DNA of 64,000 bases, taken from contig NZ_FOIF01000002.1 of the NCBI RefSeq assembly GCF_900111575.1, positions 62,001 through 126,000 on the forward strand, given 5' to 3'. The notes under the pieces are model-generated. The model was not told where the DNA came from. It worked only from the letters and a program-made list of their open reading frames with translations, and ran no database searches. Numbering within the stretch: position 1 is the stretch's first letter; each line of letters opens with the position of its first letter. The stretch is from Anaerobranca gottschalkii DSM 13577 (GTDB lineage Bacteria; Bacillota; Proteinivoracia; Proteinivoracales; Proteinivoracaceae). A program made the position numbers and the translations under genes. Shown piece after piece: positions 7,997 through 17,485 of the stretch.

Positions 7997-8713
7997 ATGA
8001 ATATAGATATAGTTAAAAACTTAGATCTTTTCCAAAATGCCGATGAAAAAACTTTAGAAACAATAGCAAATTTATTAAAGATAAAAAACTATCCAAAAGG
8101 AAGCCATATTTTTTTAGAAGATCAAAAGGCTTTCGGAGTTTGTTTTTTAATTGAAGGTGCAATAAAGCTTTTAAAATCAGACTCTTTTGGAAAAGAGCAT
8201 ATATTAAAAATGGTTCCAGAAGGTTCTGTTTTTGGCGAAATTGTCTTATTTTTAGGTGGTAATTATCCTGCCACAGCCTTGGCAGTTAAAGATAGTAAGG
8301 TTGCCATTTTATATAATGAAGAGCTAGAAAAACAAATAGCTAATAATCCTTTGTTAGCGATAAATTTAATTAAGATAATTTCTACCCGTTTGCGAATAGC
8401 TCAAGATAAAATAAAAGAATTAGCTCTTTTAGATACAAAAAGACGCTTATATAATTTAATTTTAAAATGGGCTGAAGCAAAATGTTACGGTTGTACCGGG
8501 TGTATAAAATGTACAAAGTGTACTAACGATAAAATTATTATAGATATGAAATTAACCCAACAAGAAATAGCTGAATTAATTGGTACTACTAGGGAAACAG
8601 TAACTAGAACATTAAAAGAATTAAAAGATAAAGGAATTATTGAATTAAAAAAAGGAAAAATTATTTTGTTAGCTTTGGATAGGTTGAAAAACCTATGCAT
8701 TGATATAATATAA
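7997..8713 (+). CDS. Crp/Fnr family regulator with an inserted five-cysteine cluster
   Basis: A 238-aa regulator. The cyclic-nucleotide-binding-like domain spans about 10-120 (FLIEGAIKLLKS, GSVFGEIVLFLGG) and is followed by the long dimer helix. The C-terminal winged HTH contains TQQEIAELIGTTRETVTRTLKEL (about 188-209). Between helix and HTH is an insert in which five cysteines recur every third residue (CYGCTGCIKCTKC; C163, C166, C169, C172, C175), suited to an Fe-S cluster or metal. FNR proper places its cysteines at the N-terminus, so this is a different sensor layout. ATG at 7997 has GGGTG upstream; GTG at 7988 is an alternative start. A TACAAT -10 element at 7974-7979 suggests its own promoter. 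A DUF1858 gene follows at 13 bases. Confidence 0.85.
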   Translation: MNIDIVKNLDLFQNADEKTLETIANLLKIKNYPKGSHIFLEDQKAFGVCFLIEGAIKLLKSDSFGKEHILKMVPEGSVFGEIVLFLGGNYPATALAVKDSKVAILYNEELEKQIANNPLLAINLIKIISTRLRIAQDKIKELALLDTKRRLYNLILKWAEAKCYGCTGCIKCTKCTNDKIIIDMKLTQQEIAELIGTTRETVTRTLKELKDKGIIELKKGKIILLALDRLKNLCIDII

Positions 8714-8726
8714 AGGAGGAATTTAA

Positions 8727-8921
8727 ATGATTACAAAAGAAATGACTATAAGGGAAGTATTACAAAAGGATCCCAGAACTGCTGATGTATTTATGAAATA
8801 CGGTATGCATTGCTTAGGATGTCCATCTGCAACAGGTGAAAGTGTTGCTCAAGCAGCCATGGTACATGGTATAGATGTTGAAAAACTAATCAAAGAATTA
8901 AATGAAGTAATCGCTCAATAG
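8727..8921 (+). CDS. DUF1858 (ScdA N-terminal-like) disulfide/redox protein
   Basis: A 64-aa DUF1858 protein: TIREVLQKDPRTADVFMKYG followed by MHCLGCPSATGES, with the conserved CxxC at C29 and C32. The domain is also the N-terminus of ScdA/RIC iron-sulfur repair proteins and often accompanies hybrid-cluster or NO-stress genes. Here it lies 13 bases after a Crp/Fnr-type regulator that has its own Cys cluster, suggesting joint redox or nitric-oxide sensing (inference). AAAGGAGG precedes the ATG, and a strong terminator ends the two-gene unit. Confidence 0.9.
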   Translation: MITKEMTIREVLQKDPRTADVFMKYGMHCLGCPSATGESVAQAAMVHGIDVEKLIKELNEVIAQ

Positions 8922-8926
8922 TGACC

Positions 8927-8956
8927 AAAGCTCCCCTGCAATAGGGGAGCTTTTTT
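8927..8956 (+). terminator. Terminator after DUF1858 gene
   Basis: Stem AAAGCTCCCCT (8927-8937), loop GCAAT, AGGGGAGCTTT (8943-8953), ending in six T. Very strong intrinsic terminator. Confidence 0.92.
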
Positions 8957-9016
8957 AATGTATTTTTTGAAGGATTTTTTTAATTTTTGTAGAATTCTGT
9001 CTATGGGGGTGATAAA

Positions 9017-9586
9017 GTGGATAAAGATAAAATATATATAAGTATTATTGTGTTTTTATTGGTAATTATAATAGGTGGAGTTACTTATTTTCAATGGATT
9101 CAACCAAGTCCTACTTTGAATATAACAATTCCTGAAGGAGAAAAGCAACAAAATACAAAGGAAGAATATATTTATGTCCATGTCAGTGGCCATGTTTTAA
9201 ATCCCGGTGTATACCAATTACTGTCAGGGTCTAGGGTTTATCAGGCAATAGGATTAGCTGGGGGTCCTACGGAAGAAGGAGATATCCAGAAATTAAATTT
9301 AGCTCAAATAGTTCAAGATGGGCAAAAAATCATAGTACCGGGAGAAAAGGATGAGGGGACTGATTCTAATTTTAATTTATCTAGTGATTTGGGGAAAATA
9401 AATATAAATACTGCCCCTTCAGAACTTTTACAAACTTTGCCAGGGATAGGCCCTGCTAAAACTCAGGCAATAATTGATTATCGCCAAAAAAACGGGGCAT
9501 TTACAAAAATTGAAGATATTCAAAAGGTATCTGGAATAGGCCCAGCCACTTTTAACCAAATAAAGGATAAAATAACAGTGAATTAG
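9017..9586 (+). CDS. comEA: ComEA-type DNA-binding competence protein
   Basis: A 189-aa protein with one N-terminal membrane segment (about 6-28). A SLBB-type beta domain follows (about 50-115; YVHVSGHVLNPGVYQLLSG). The C-terminus has two helix-hairpin-helix motifs (about 128-185; LLQTLPGIGPAKTQAIIDY and VSGIGPATF). ComEA binds incoming DNA outside the membrane and hands it to ComEC. A comEC gene lies 4.7 kb downstream, separated by speE, a Mo enzyme, a hydrolase and pyrR, rather than adjacent as in Bacillus. The GTG start has GGGGGTG upstream. Confidence 0.92.
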   Translation: MDKDKIYISIIVFLLVIIIGGVTYFQWIQPSPTLNITIPEGEKQQNTKEEYIYVHVSGHVLNPGVYQLLSGSRVYQAIGLAGGPTEEGDIQKLNLAQIVQDGQKIIVPGEKDEGTDSNFNLSSDLGKININTAPSELLQTLPGIGPAKTQAIIDYRQKNGAFTKIEDIQKVSGIGPATFNQIKDKITVN

Positions 9587-9606
9587 CTTATAGTGTTGAT
9601 TATGGG

Positions 9607-9635
9607 TTGCCCTTTTTGGGATATCATGGTACTAT
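9607..9635 (+). promoter_or_regulatory. Promoter candidate for speE
   Basis: TTGCCC (9607-9612), 17-base spacer, TACTAT (9630-9635), ending 27 bases before the speE GTG. Confidence 0.55.
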
Positions 9636-9662
9636 ATATAAATAAGAAAGGAGGTTTTTTGA

Positions 9663-10484
9663 GTGGAATTATGGTTTACAGAAAGAGAAACAGATAATAT
9701 TAAGGTGCAATGGAAGGTCAACAAAACCCTCTATTCTAAAAAATCCCCTTTTCAACAAGTGGATATCGTAGAATTTGCAGAATTTGGTAGAGCTTTGGTT
9801 TTAGATGGTATTATTCAAACTACCATATTTGATGAATTTATCTACCATGAAATGATTGCCCATGTTCCATTATTTATGCATCAAAGGCCTGAAAGGGTTT
9901 TGGTTATCGGTGGAGGAGATGGTGGAACAGTTAGGGAAGTACTGAAGCACCCTACCATTAAACAAGTTGACTTAGTAGAAATTGATAAAGAAGTAGTTGA
10001 AAGTTGCAAAAAATATTTACCAGAATTAGCTGGATGTTTAGCTGATCCTAGGGTAAATGTATATTATGTAGATGGGTTTAAATTTGTCCAAGAGAAAGAA
10101 GAATATTACGATGTTATTATAATTGATTCTTCAGATCCAATAGGACCAGCAGTGGGACTATTTGCTAAACCTTTTTACGAAAATGTATATAAAGCTTTAA
10201 AGAGTGATGGTTTGTTTACAGCTCAAACTGAATCTCCACTGTTTAATAGTCAGTTAATTAGAGATGTTTACTCAGGAATAAAAGAAATTTTTCCTATCTA
10301 TTATTTATATACAGCACAAGTTCCTACATATTCCATTGGACCCTGGACCTTTACTTTAGGTAGTAAAAAATATAAAAGAGAAGATGCAAGGCACTATGAT
10401 GAAAATATGAAATTGAAGTATTTTAATAAAGAAATTCAAAGAAGTACCTTTGATTTACCTCAGTATATAAAAGAATTATTGTAA
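9663..10484 (+). CDS. speE: Spermidine synthase
   Basis: A 273-aa aminopropyltransferase that makes spermidine from putrescine and decarboxylated SAM. The SAM-type glycine motif is VLVIGGGDGGTVREVL, and DSSDPIGPA carries the catalytic aspartate region. The N-terminal beta domain is present, so it is full length. GTG start with AAAGGAGG 8 bases upstream. It stands alone between a promoter and a terminator-like hairpin; no speD or arginine decarboxylase is in the window. Confidence 0.96.
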   Translation: MELWFTERETDNIKVQWKVNKTLYSKKSPFQQVDIVEFAEFGRALVLDGIIQTTIFDEFIYHEMIAHVPLFMHQRPERVLVIGGGDGGTVREVLKHPTIKQVDLVEIDKEVVESCKKYLPELAGCLADPRVNVYYVDGFKFVQEKEEYYDVIIIDSSDPIGPAVGLFAKPFYENVYKALKSDGLFTAQTESPLFNSQLIRDVYSGIKEIFPIYYLYTAQVPTYSIGPWTFTLGSKKYKREDARHYDENMKLKYFNKEIQRSTFDLPQYIKELL

Positions 10485-10486
10485 GC

Positions 10487-10516
10487 TAAAGGAGCAATTT
10501 AGTTGCTCCTTTAAGC
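10487..10516 (+). terminator. Hairpin terminator after speE
   Basis: TAAAGGAGCAA (10487-10497), loop TTTAG, TTGCTCCTTTA (10503-10513). Stable 11-bp stem, though with no long T tail beyond it. Confidence 0.65.
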
Positions 10517-10544
10517 ATATATTAAGAAAGGATTGGTGTTAATT

Positions 10545-12485
10545 ATGAAGACCTTAAAAAGTGCCTGTCCTTTAGATTGTTGGGATGCCTGTAGTTTTAT
10601 CGTAGAAGTTAAAGAAAATGGTGATTTTAACGTCAAAGGAGATGCAAATCATCCAATAACTCAAGGATTTCTTTGTAAAAAAGGGAGGGAATATCTTAAA
10701 GAAAGGGTCTTTAGTTCAAATAGAATAAAAACACCTTTGTTAAAACAAGGGGAAAGTCATATTCCTATATCTTGGGAACAAGCTATATCTATTTTTGCTG
10801 AAAAAATAAAATTAACTTTAGATAATTATGGCCCTAAGGCTATAGCCCATTACTATGATTCTGGAGCAGGGGGGTTATTGAAATCTTTAGAGCATCGTTT
10901 TTTTAATCTTTTAGGAGGAGTTACAGAACCTATTGGCAGTTTATGTTGGGCAGCAGGCCTGGAAGGGACAAAGGAGGATTTCGGTACATATTACTGCCAT
11001 CATCCCTTAGATATGTATAATAGTGATTGTATCGTTATTTGGGGTAGAAATGTGACAGAAACCAATATTCATTTATTACCTTTTATAAATGAAGGGTTAA
11101 AAAGAGGAAAAAAATTGGTGGTCATAGATCCTAATGAAACTAAAATTAGTGAAAAAGCAACCCTTTATTTAAAAATTAATCCTGCAACCGATGGCTTTTT
11201 AGCCTTAGCATTGATAAAAAAACTAATTAACTTGGGAATATCCCAAGAACTTTTAAAGCATTGTAATAATTACGATGACTTAGTAAAAATAGTAGATTGT
11301 TACACCGTAGAGGAAATATCAGAAATAACAGGGATTGGCGTAAATGAGATAGATCAATTTGCTAAGCTATATTTATCAGGTAGGAGTACTATATACTTAG
11401 GTTATGGAATGCAGCGCTATTATAACTCAGGAAATACCATAAGGGCAATCAACTCCTTAGCATATTTAAGTGGGAATGTGGGAGTTAAAGGTGGGGGTGT
11501 CAATTATGCAGATTCTTATGTGGCAAAGAATTTAGATATTAATTCTTTAACCCTTGCAAATTCAGCACAACCTAGATATTTTCCTAAACCCCAGTTTGCT
11601 GAATACCTATTAAAGGAAAAAGAACCTCCTATCAAAGTTTTATATATTTCCAGGGCAAACCCCATTGTTACCTTACCTAATACCAATAAAACTTTAAAAG
11701 CATTCTTGGATATTGATTTTGTAGTATGTTGTGATGTGGTTCATACAGATACTACAAAAATTGCCGATTTGGTCCTTCCCGCTACAACATCCTTTGAAGA
11801 AGAAGATTTAATTTTTACTTCCATGTGGCATCGTTATATTAATTATGTGCATCCAGTTATAGAACCACAAGGGCAAAGTAAACCAGAATGGATGATTTTT
11901 CAAGAATTAGCTAAGTATTTAGATTTGCCCAATTTTCCCCAAATCACTGCTTCACAATGGATAGAAAAGGCTTTAAAACCTATGGAAAAATACAATATAA
12001 CCTTAGAAAAACTAAAAGAAAAATCATTATCCCCAACAGATCAGTATAGTTTACCTTGGCAAGGCTTAAAATTTTCCACATCCGATGGGAAATTTAACCT
12101 ACTGAATGAAAAAATTTTATTGTTGGAAGAAAATAAAGATTTTTCTTATCTTTTTATGACACCTCATCCTAAATTAAGCCTACATAGTCAATTTCAACAA
12201 CATTTAAAATTAGGTGATTATCCGCAAATTTTTATTAACCCTAAATTAGCAAAAAAAGAGGGGTTAAAAGATGGGGATATAGTTATAATCAAATCTAAAA
12301 CTGGAGAATTAAAAGGAGAGATTACGCTAGTTGATTGGGTCCATAGAAAAGTACTCTTTACTTATGAAGGAAGGCCTTTAAGTTACGGTAATACCCCTAA
12401 TTTAATAACAGATGAAGGGTTAACTGATATAGGTATAGGAACAACTATGTACCAAACTTATTGTAAAATTATAAAGTCTTCTTAA
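10545..12485 (+). CDS. Stand-alone molybdopterin oxidoreductase, Fe-S containing
   Basis: A 646-aa member of the DMSO reductase superfamily. The N-terminus has a 4Fe-4S motif CPLDCWDAC...GFLC (C8, C12, C16, C44). The GSLCWAAG segment places C134 as the likely Mo/W ligand. A molydopterin dinucleotide-binding domain closes the protein (about 530-645; MTPHPKLSLHSQF...). No Tat signal, electron-transfer subunit or anchor is encoded nearby, so it should be cytoplasmic and rely on a soluble partner. It most resembles the YyaE/BisC-like 'CPLDCxDxC' group; the substrate cannot be assigned. ATG at 10545 is chosen because AAAGGA lies upstream; the frame could extend 4 codons to a TTG. Confidence 0.88.
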   Translation: MKTLKSACPLDCWDACSFIVEVKENGDFNVKGDANHPITQGFLCKKGREYLKERVFSSNRIKTPLLKQGESHIPISWEQAISIFAEKIKLTLDNYGPKAIAHYYDSGAGGLLKSLEHRFFNLLGGVTEPIGSLCWAAGLEGTKEDFGTYYCHHPLDMYNSDCIVIWGRNVTETNIHLLPFINEGLKRGKKLVVIDPNETKISEKATLYLKINPATDGFLALALIKKLINLGISQELLKHCNNYDDLVKIVDCYTVEEISEITGIGVNEIDQFAKLYLSGRSTIYLGYGMQRYYNSGNTIRAINSLAYLSGNVGVKGGGVNYADSYVAKNLDINSLTLANSAQPRYFPKPQFAEYLLKEKEPPIKVLYISRANPIVTLPNTNKTLKAFLDIDFVVCCDVVHTDTTKIADLVLPATTSFEEEDLIFTSMWHRYINYVHPVIEPQGQSKPEWMIFQELAKYLDLPNFPQITASQWIEKALKPMEKYNITLEKLKEKSLSPTDQYSLPWQGLKFSTSDGKFNLLNEKILLLEENKDFSYLFMTPHPKLSLHSQFQQHLKLGDYPQIFINPKLAKKEGLKDGDIVIIKSKTGELKGEITLVDWVHRKVLFTYEGRPLSYGNTPNLITDEGLTDIGIGTTMYQTYCKIIKSS

Positions 12486-12491
12486 GTAAAA

Positions 12492-12521
12492 AGACAAAGT
12501 CAAAATAAAATGACTTTGTCT
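12492..12521. terminator. First of two identical bidirectional hairpins
   Basis: AGACAAAGTCA (12492-12502), loop AAATAAAA, TGACTTTGTCT (12511-12521). Lies between convergent genes. A second copy with identical stem and loop starts 49 bases downstream. Confidence 0.75.
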
Positions 12522-12540
12522 CAGACTGAAGATAAACTAT

Positions 12541-12570
12541 AGACAAAGTCAAAATAAAATGACTTTGTCT
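12541..12570. terminator. Second of two identical bidirectional hairpins
   Basis: AGACAAAGTCA (12541-12551), loop AAATAAAA, TGACTTTGTCT (12560-12570), an exact repeat of the hairpin at 12492-12521. It lies 8 bases after the minus-strand hydrolase stop codon and probably terminates that gene. Confidence 0.75.
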
Positions 12571-12578
12571 TTGCTGAA

Positions 12579-13358
12579 TTATATTGCAAATACGTGTCTA
12601 CCAATACGGGTAATGATTGTTCTGGTTCTAATCCATTGATTTGTCGCTGTAACTGGATTATAGTAGAAAATAGCTCCATTTGATGGGTCAACACCCCTTA
12701 ATGCTTCTTCCACTGCTTTATAAGCTGTTGCATTTGGTGTTAACCAAAACTGACCATCATGAACAGCTGTAAAAGCCCAAGGTTCAAAAATAACTCCTTC
12801 TATAGTATTAGGAAACTCTGGATGTCTTACCCTATTTAAGATAACAGCAGCTACTGCAACTTGACCTTCAAAAGGCTCTCCTCTAGCCTCACTGTATACA
12901 GCTCTAGCTAATAATTCCATCTCTCTATCTGTAACATTGAAAACTCTATTAGCAGTTGATCTGTTTGCAGTTGTAGTTGTAGTCCTTGTATTTTCTGTTA
13001 TCTTTAATACTTGTCCAGGATAAATAATATCACTAGTTAAATTATTAATAGTTTTTAATGATTGGATAGTAGTATTGAAACGTTGAGCTATAAAGAATAA
13101 AGAGTCACCTCTAACAACTGTATATGTTTGGCTATTGTTCTGGTTTGGAATAGTAATTGTATCACCGGCATAGATAAGGTCACCACTTATATTATTAGCT
13201 TCCCTTAACTGTTGAACAGTGACTCCAAACCTCTGACCTATGAGAAATAAAGTATCGCCCCTTTGAATTTTATATTCTAAACCATAGGCACTAATGGAAG
13301 TAGCTAAAATCATTGTACCAATCATCATTCCCATAGCTAACTTCTTAATATTAAACAT
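12579..13358 (-). CDS. Secreted LysM cell-wall hydrolase, SleB/Hydrolase_2 family
   Basis: A 259-aa exported protein: a signal peptide at about 1-26, then two LysM repeats (about 28-72, YKIQRGDTLFLIGQRFGVTV; and 78-122, YTVVRGDSLFFIAQRFNTT). A Thr-rich linker leads to a SleB-like Hydrolase_2 domain (about 140-259) with LLARAVYSEARGEPFEGQ, where the SEARGE glutamate is the expected catalytic residue. Such lytic transglycosylases degrade spore cortex or remodel the cell wall. No YpeB partner is nearby, so a CwlJ/SleB-like role in germination is a possibility, not a certainty. It is the only long minus-strand gene here apart from rpsT. Confidence 0.9.
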   Translation of the reverse strand: MFNIKKLAMGMMIGTMILATSISAYGLEYKIQRGDTLFLIGQRFGVTVQQLREANNISGDLIYAGDTITIPNQNNSQTYTVVRGDSLFFIAQRFNTTIQSLKTINNLTSDIIYPGQVLKITENTRTTTTTANRSTANRVFNVTDREMELLARAVYSEARGEPFEGQVAVAAVILNRVRHPEFPNTIEGVIFEPWAFTAVHDGQFWLTPNATAYKAVEEALRGVDPSNGAIFYYNPVTATNQWIRTRTIITRIGRHVFAI

Positions 13359-13398
13359 ATTAATCTCCCCTTTCTATAACTAACATAGCTTTTTAAGT

Positions 13399-13427
13399 AT
13401 TATAACTTTTTGGTTTACATAATTCAA
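13399..13427 (-). promoter_or_regulatory. Promoter candidate for the minus-strand hydrolase
   Basis: On the minus strand, TTGAAT (13427-13422), 17-base spacer, TATAAT (13404-13399), about 40 bases upstream of the start codon. Confidence 0.6.
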
Positions 13428-13536
13428 AGTAGATAATCCCTTTTCTCATGGGATTATTTATATATTCTGTACCATAAAGGATATATACTGCCATATCCTC
13501 TAAATAACTACCATATAACAAAATTAGGAAAGGAAT

Positions 13537-14144
<608 letters not shown>

Positions 14145-14150
14145 ATTTAG

Positions 14151-14182
14151 GGCAAGATTTTTTCTTAAATCTTGCCTTTTTT
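14151..14182 (+). terminator. Terminator after pyrR
   Basis: GGCAAGATTT (14151-14160), loop TTTCTT, AAATCTTGCC (14167-14176), six T. Confidence 0.92.
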
Positions 14183-14251
14183 CATTCTTTAAGCAGGGAT
14201 TTTCAATTATTTTATAGAAAGTATATAGAAATTTTAAAGGAGGATGGGGTT

Positions 14252-16441
14252 ATGTTACTTTTGATAATCAGTATAATAGTAGCTGCTTTTTTACCCTTTC
14301 TTCCCTTTATTTATTTACCAATATTTTCTTTAATTATTTTATGTTTATATATAAAATTAGATTTTAAAATAAGTACAATAAAAATAGTTATAGCTTTACT
14401 TTTAATAATTTTTGTTTATTTTACTTCTTTAGGCCATAAACAGCAAGTTGATTATTTATTCAAGGTTGTCCAACATCAACAGGGAGAATATTTGCTAAAA
14501 GTTACTGAAAATAACGGTCATTATTATACTTTAAATATAATTTCTTCTAATAATAGAAAAACAAAAGATAGTATATTGTTTTTTACACAACAAGAACTCC
14601 CCATAAATACAATTTTATTATACAAGGGGGATATAAGGAGGTTTAATCAGTATAAAAATCCAGGAAGTTTTTCTCCATACAACATCTATAGGTGGAGAAA
14701 TTACGGTTATATTACAGAAAATAGTGGCAATATAGCTATTATTCAATTTGGAGATAAGGCTAGAGATAGGGAAATTAATTCTCTTATAAATAAACGGCTT
14801 GAAGGGTTAGCACAGGAAGTTGTTCCATTAGCGAAGGGAGTCCTTTTAGGTCAGAGAAGGGAATTAACTACAGAACAAGTTATTAATTTAAATCAGGCAG
14901 GTTTACTTCATATAACTGCAGTTTCTGGTCTACACGTAGGGATAATATATTTGATAGTACATACTATACTAAAAAACTTATTCTCAAAAAAAATGTCATT
15001 AATAATAGCATTTACTACTGCCTTTGCTTTTACAGGAATTGTAGGATTTAAACCTTCTACTTTAAGGGCAATAATTATGCTGGGTATTTATAGTTTTGCT
15101 CAAATTCAAGGTTATCCATATAGTTTAAAAAGGGCTTTAGAAATTACCGCCTTAGTAAATATTTTATATTATCCCCTTGTAGTATTAGATCCTGGTTTTC
15201 AATTTAGTTATCTAGCAGTTTGGGGTATTGCTTATATTGCACCTAAGCTTACATTTTTAGATAAAATCCCCAATAGTTATATTAGTTCTATATTAAAAAT
15301 TACTATAGCTGTTCAAGTGGCTATTTTTCCTTTAAATTATTATTATAATAAAGGGATACCGTTACTAACCCCAATGGCAAATCTCTTAGTTGCCCCAATT
15401 TTACCACTATATTTAGGTAATCTTATTTTTTATACATTGTTTCCTTGGAGGATAATTGCAATACCATTAGAAATAATTTCATACTATATATTGAATGTAT
15501 CGGAAATAACAGGTTATTGGCTTCATATAAGTGAGATAATGTTGATATTTATTTTATTTTTATTACTTTGTGGTTTTACCATCTATAAGCTTAAAAACTA
15601 TAAATTTAAATGCCTTGTTGTTATTTTATTATCAGCTATATTGTTAATAGTCATTTTTCAACAGCCAACAGTAAAAATCCATTTTCTCGATGTTGGCCAA
15701 GGTGATTGTGCATTAATTCAGTATAGGGGGTATAACATATTAGTGGATACCGGGGGGATTATGGGGGCAAATATAGGGAAAAATGTTTTACTTCCTACTT
15801 TCAATTATCTCGGAGTAAAAAAAATAGATTATCTGTTTATTACCCATCCCCATTATGATCATATGGGAGCATTGGAGGAAATAGTAGACTATATTAAAAT
15901 TAATAATATTCTTATACCAGATAATAGGGAAATGTATACTACTACCTTTTTAAATGTTTTAGAAAGGATACTGGAAAAGGGTATAAGTATGCAAAAACTT
16001 AAAAGGGGAGATAGTTTAATTTTAGGTAATATTACTAAACAAGTTTTACATCCCCCTGAAAATTATTATCCAAGTCAATCAGTACTCAACAATATCTCTT
16101 TAGTTACTTTATTAGATTATAAAGGGGTTAAAGTACTGTTTACAGGGGATATAGAAGGGGAAGGAGAAAGTATACTATTAGATCAGTTGGTACCAGTGGA
16201 TATATTAAAAGTAGCCCATCATGGAAGTAATACATCTACAGGAGAATTATTTTTATCTATAAGTACACCTAAATATGCTATAATATCAGTAGGACCTAAT
16301 CGGTATGGGCATCCTTCAAATGAAGTGCTCCAAAGATTACTAGATAGAAATATTATTTATTATACTACTCAAAGGGATGGAATGATTACAGTAAAAATTA
16401 AAAGAAATGGCCAATATAGGATAGCAACTTATGGGAGGTAA
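14252..16441 (+). CDS. comEC: ComEC/Rec2 DNA-uptake channel
   Basis: A 729-aa protein with the full ComEC plan. N-terminal membrane segments and a DUF4131-like region come first (1-165). The competence core follows (about 175-450) with ALGVLLGQR-type and HITAVSGLHVGI motifs. A C-terminal metallo-beta-lactamase domain (about 475-729) has THPHYDHMG and the later VAHHGSNTSTG. It translocates single-stranded DNA across the membrane; together with comEA it implies a DNA-uptake apparatus. AAAGGAGGATGG precedes the ATG. Its last base overlaps the holA frame. Confidence 0.95.
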   Translation: MLLLIISIIVAAFLPFLPFIYLPIFSLIILCLYIKLDFKISTIKIVIALLLIIFVYFTSLGHKQQVDYLFKVVQHQQGEYLLKVTENNGHYYTLNIISSNNRKTKDSILFFTQQELPINTILLYKGDIRRFNQYKNPGSFSPYNIYRWRNYGYITENSGNIAIIQFGDKARDREINSLINKRLEGLAQEVVPLAKGVLLGQRRELTTEQVINLNQAGLLHITAVSGLHVGIIYLIVHTILKNLFSKKMSLIIAFTTAFAFTGIVGFKPSTLRAIIMLGIYSFAQIQGYPYSLKRALEITALVNILYYPLVVLDPGFQFSYLAVWGIAYIAPKLTFLDKIPNSYISSILKITIAVQVAIFPLNYYYNKGIPLLTPMANLLVAPILPLYLGNLIFYTLFPWRIIAIPLEIISYYILNVSEITGYWLHISEIMLIFILFLLLCGFTIYKLKNYKFKCLVVILLSAILLIVIFQQPTVKIHFLDVGQGDCALIQYRGYNILVDTGGIMGANIGKNVLLPTFNYLGVKKIDYLFITHPHYDHMGALEEIVDYIKINNILIPDNREMYTTTFLNVLERILEKGISMQKLKRGDSLILGNITKQVLHPPENYYPSQSVLNNISLVTLLDYKGVKVLFTGDIEGEGESILLDQLVPVDILKVAHHGSNTSTGELFLSISTPKYAIISVGPNRYGHPSNEVLQRLLDRNIIYYTTQRDGMITVKIKRNGQYRIATYGR

Positions 16442-16446
16442 TGATT

Positions 16447-17430
16447 TTGTCAGTTTATTTACTATATGGAAATGAACCATATCTAATAAATAATAGGTTA
16501 CAAGAAATAATTAACGAAACTTTTAAAAATAATGAGGAAATGAAAGAATACAATATCGATATTTTAACTTATGATGATGTTTTTACAAAATATATAGAAG
16601 CATTAGAAACTTTACCCTTTATGAGTAAAAAGAGAATGGTAATTTTTAAAGGTTGTGAATTATTCAAACAAAAGGCCGGTAAAAAGGAAGAAGAAATTTC
16701 TCAGTATATAGAAGACTTTATAAAAAACAAAGTGGAAGATACAGTTATTGTTATAGTGGAAGGTGAAAAAATAGATAAAAAAAAGTCATTATTTAAAACC
16801 ATTAGTAATTTTGGTGAAGTTTTTGAAGGGAATCAATTAAAGCCCTTTGAGTTAAAAAACTGGATTGGGGAAAAATTTAAAAAAGAGAACAAAAAAATCT
16901 CCCCCAAACTTATAGAATATTTAGGAAATAATCTTCCTAATGATCTATATTTGGTAGAAAATGAAATAAATAAATTGCTATCTTATGTAGGGGAAAAAAA
17001 CTCTATTGAAATAGAAGATTTAGTTATCTGTTCGTTTACTGTGATGGAAAATATATTTAAACTAATAGATCAGATAATTTATAGAGATCTAGGGGCTGCA
17101 CTATCGACCCTTAAAGCCATGTTACAAGATGGTGAGCCACCTATGATTATTCTTTTTATGATCATTAAGCAAATACGAAATATAGCTAAGGTTAAATCTT
17201 TAACTTCTAAAGGATATACAACAAAACAAATTGGAGAGATGATAGGTGTAACAAACTCTTATGCTTTAGCCCAATTAGTAAAGCAAAGCAATGAGTTTAC
17301 AGTAAGTTCAATTAAAAAATCTTTGGAAATAGTAGCTGACTATGAAATAAAAATTAAGACAGGGGCTTTAGATTATAACATAGGATTAGAATTACTAATA
17401 AGTAATTTAAATTTTATTGATAGATACTAA
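16447..17430 (+). CDS. holA: DNA polymerase III delta subunit
   Basis: A 327-aa clamp-loader delta subunit. The N-terminal domain has VYLLYGNEPYLINNRLQEI. Later come NWIGEKFKKENKKISPK and the collar region MIKQIRNIAKVKSL. TTG at 16447 is preferred: GGGAGG ends 8 bases before it, whereas an in-frame ATG at 16441 lies only 2 bases from that site and overlaps the comEC stop. The comEC-holA-rpsT order is conserved in Firmicutes. It ends at a bidirectional terminator shared with the convergent rpsT. Confidence 0.93.
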   Translation: MSVYLLYGNEPYLINNRLQEIINETFKNNEEMKEYNIDILTYDDVFTKYIEALETLPFMSKKRMVIFKGCELFKQKAGKKEEEISQYIEDFIKNKVEDTVIVIVEGEKIDKKKSLFKTISNFGEVFEGNQLKPFELKNWIGEKFKKENKKISPKLIEYLGNNLPNDLYLVENEINKLLSYVGEKNSIEIEDLVICSFTVMENIFKLIDQIIYRDLGAALSTLKAMLQDGEPPMIILFMIIKQIRNIAKVKSLTSKGYTTKQIGEMIGVTNSYALAQLVKQSNEFTVSSIKKSLEIVADYEIKIKTGALDYNIGLELLISNLNFIDRY

Positions 17431-17431
17431 A

Positions 17432-17473
17432 AAACAAAGTCTTCCTTTTTAACTAAAAGGAAGACTTGTTTAT
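17432..17473. terminator. Bidirectional terminator between holA and rpsT
   Basis: AAGTCTTCCTTTT (17437-17449), short loop, AAAAGGAAGACTT (17455-17467), with A and T tracts on both sides that can serve either strand. Confidence 0.88.
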
Positions 17474-17485
17474 TTAAGTATTAAA

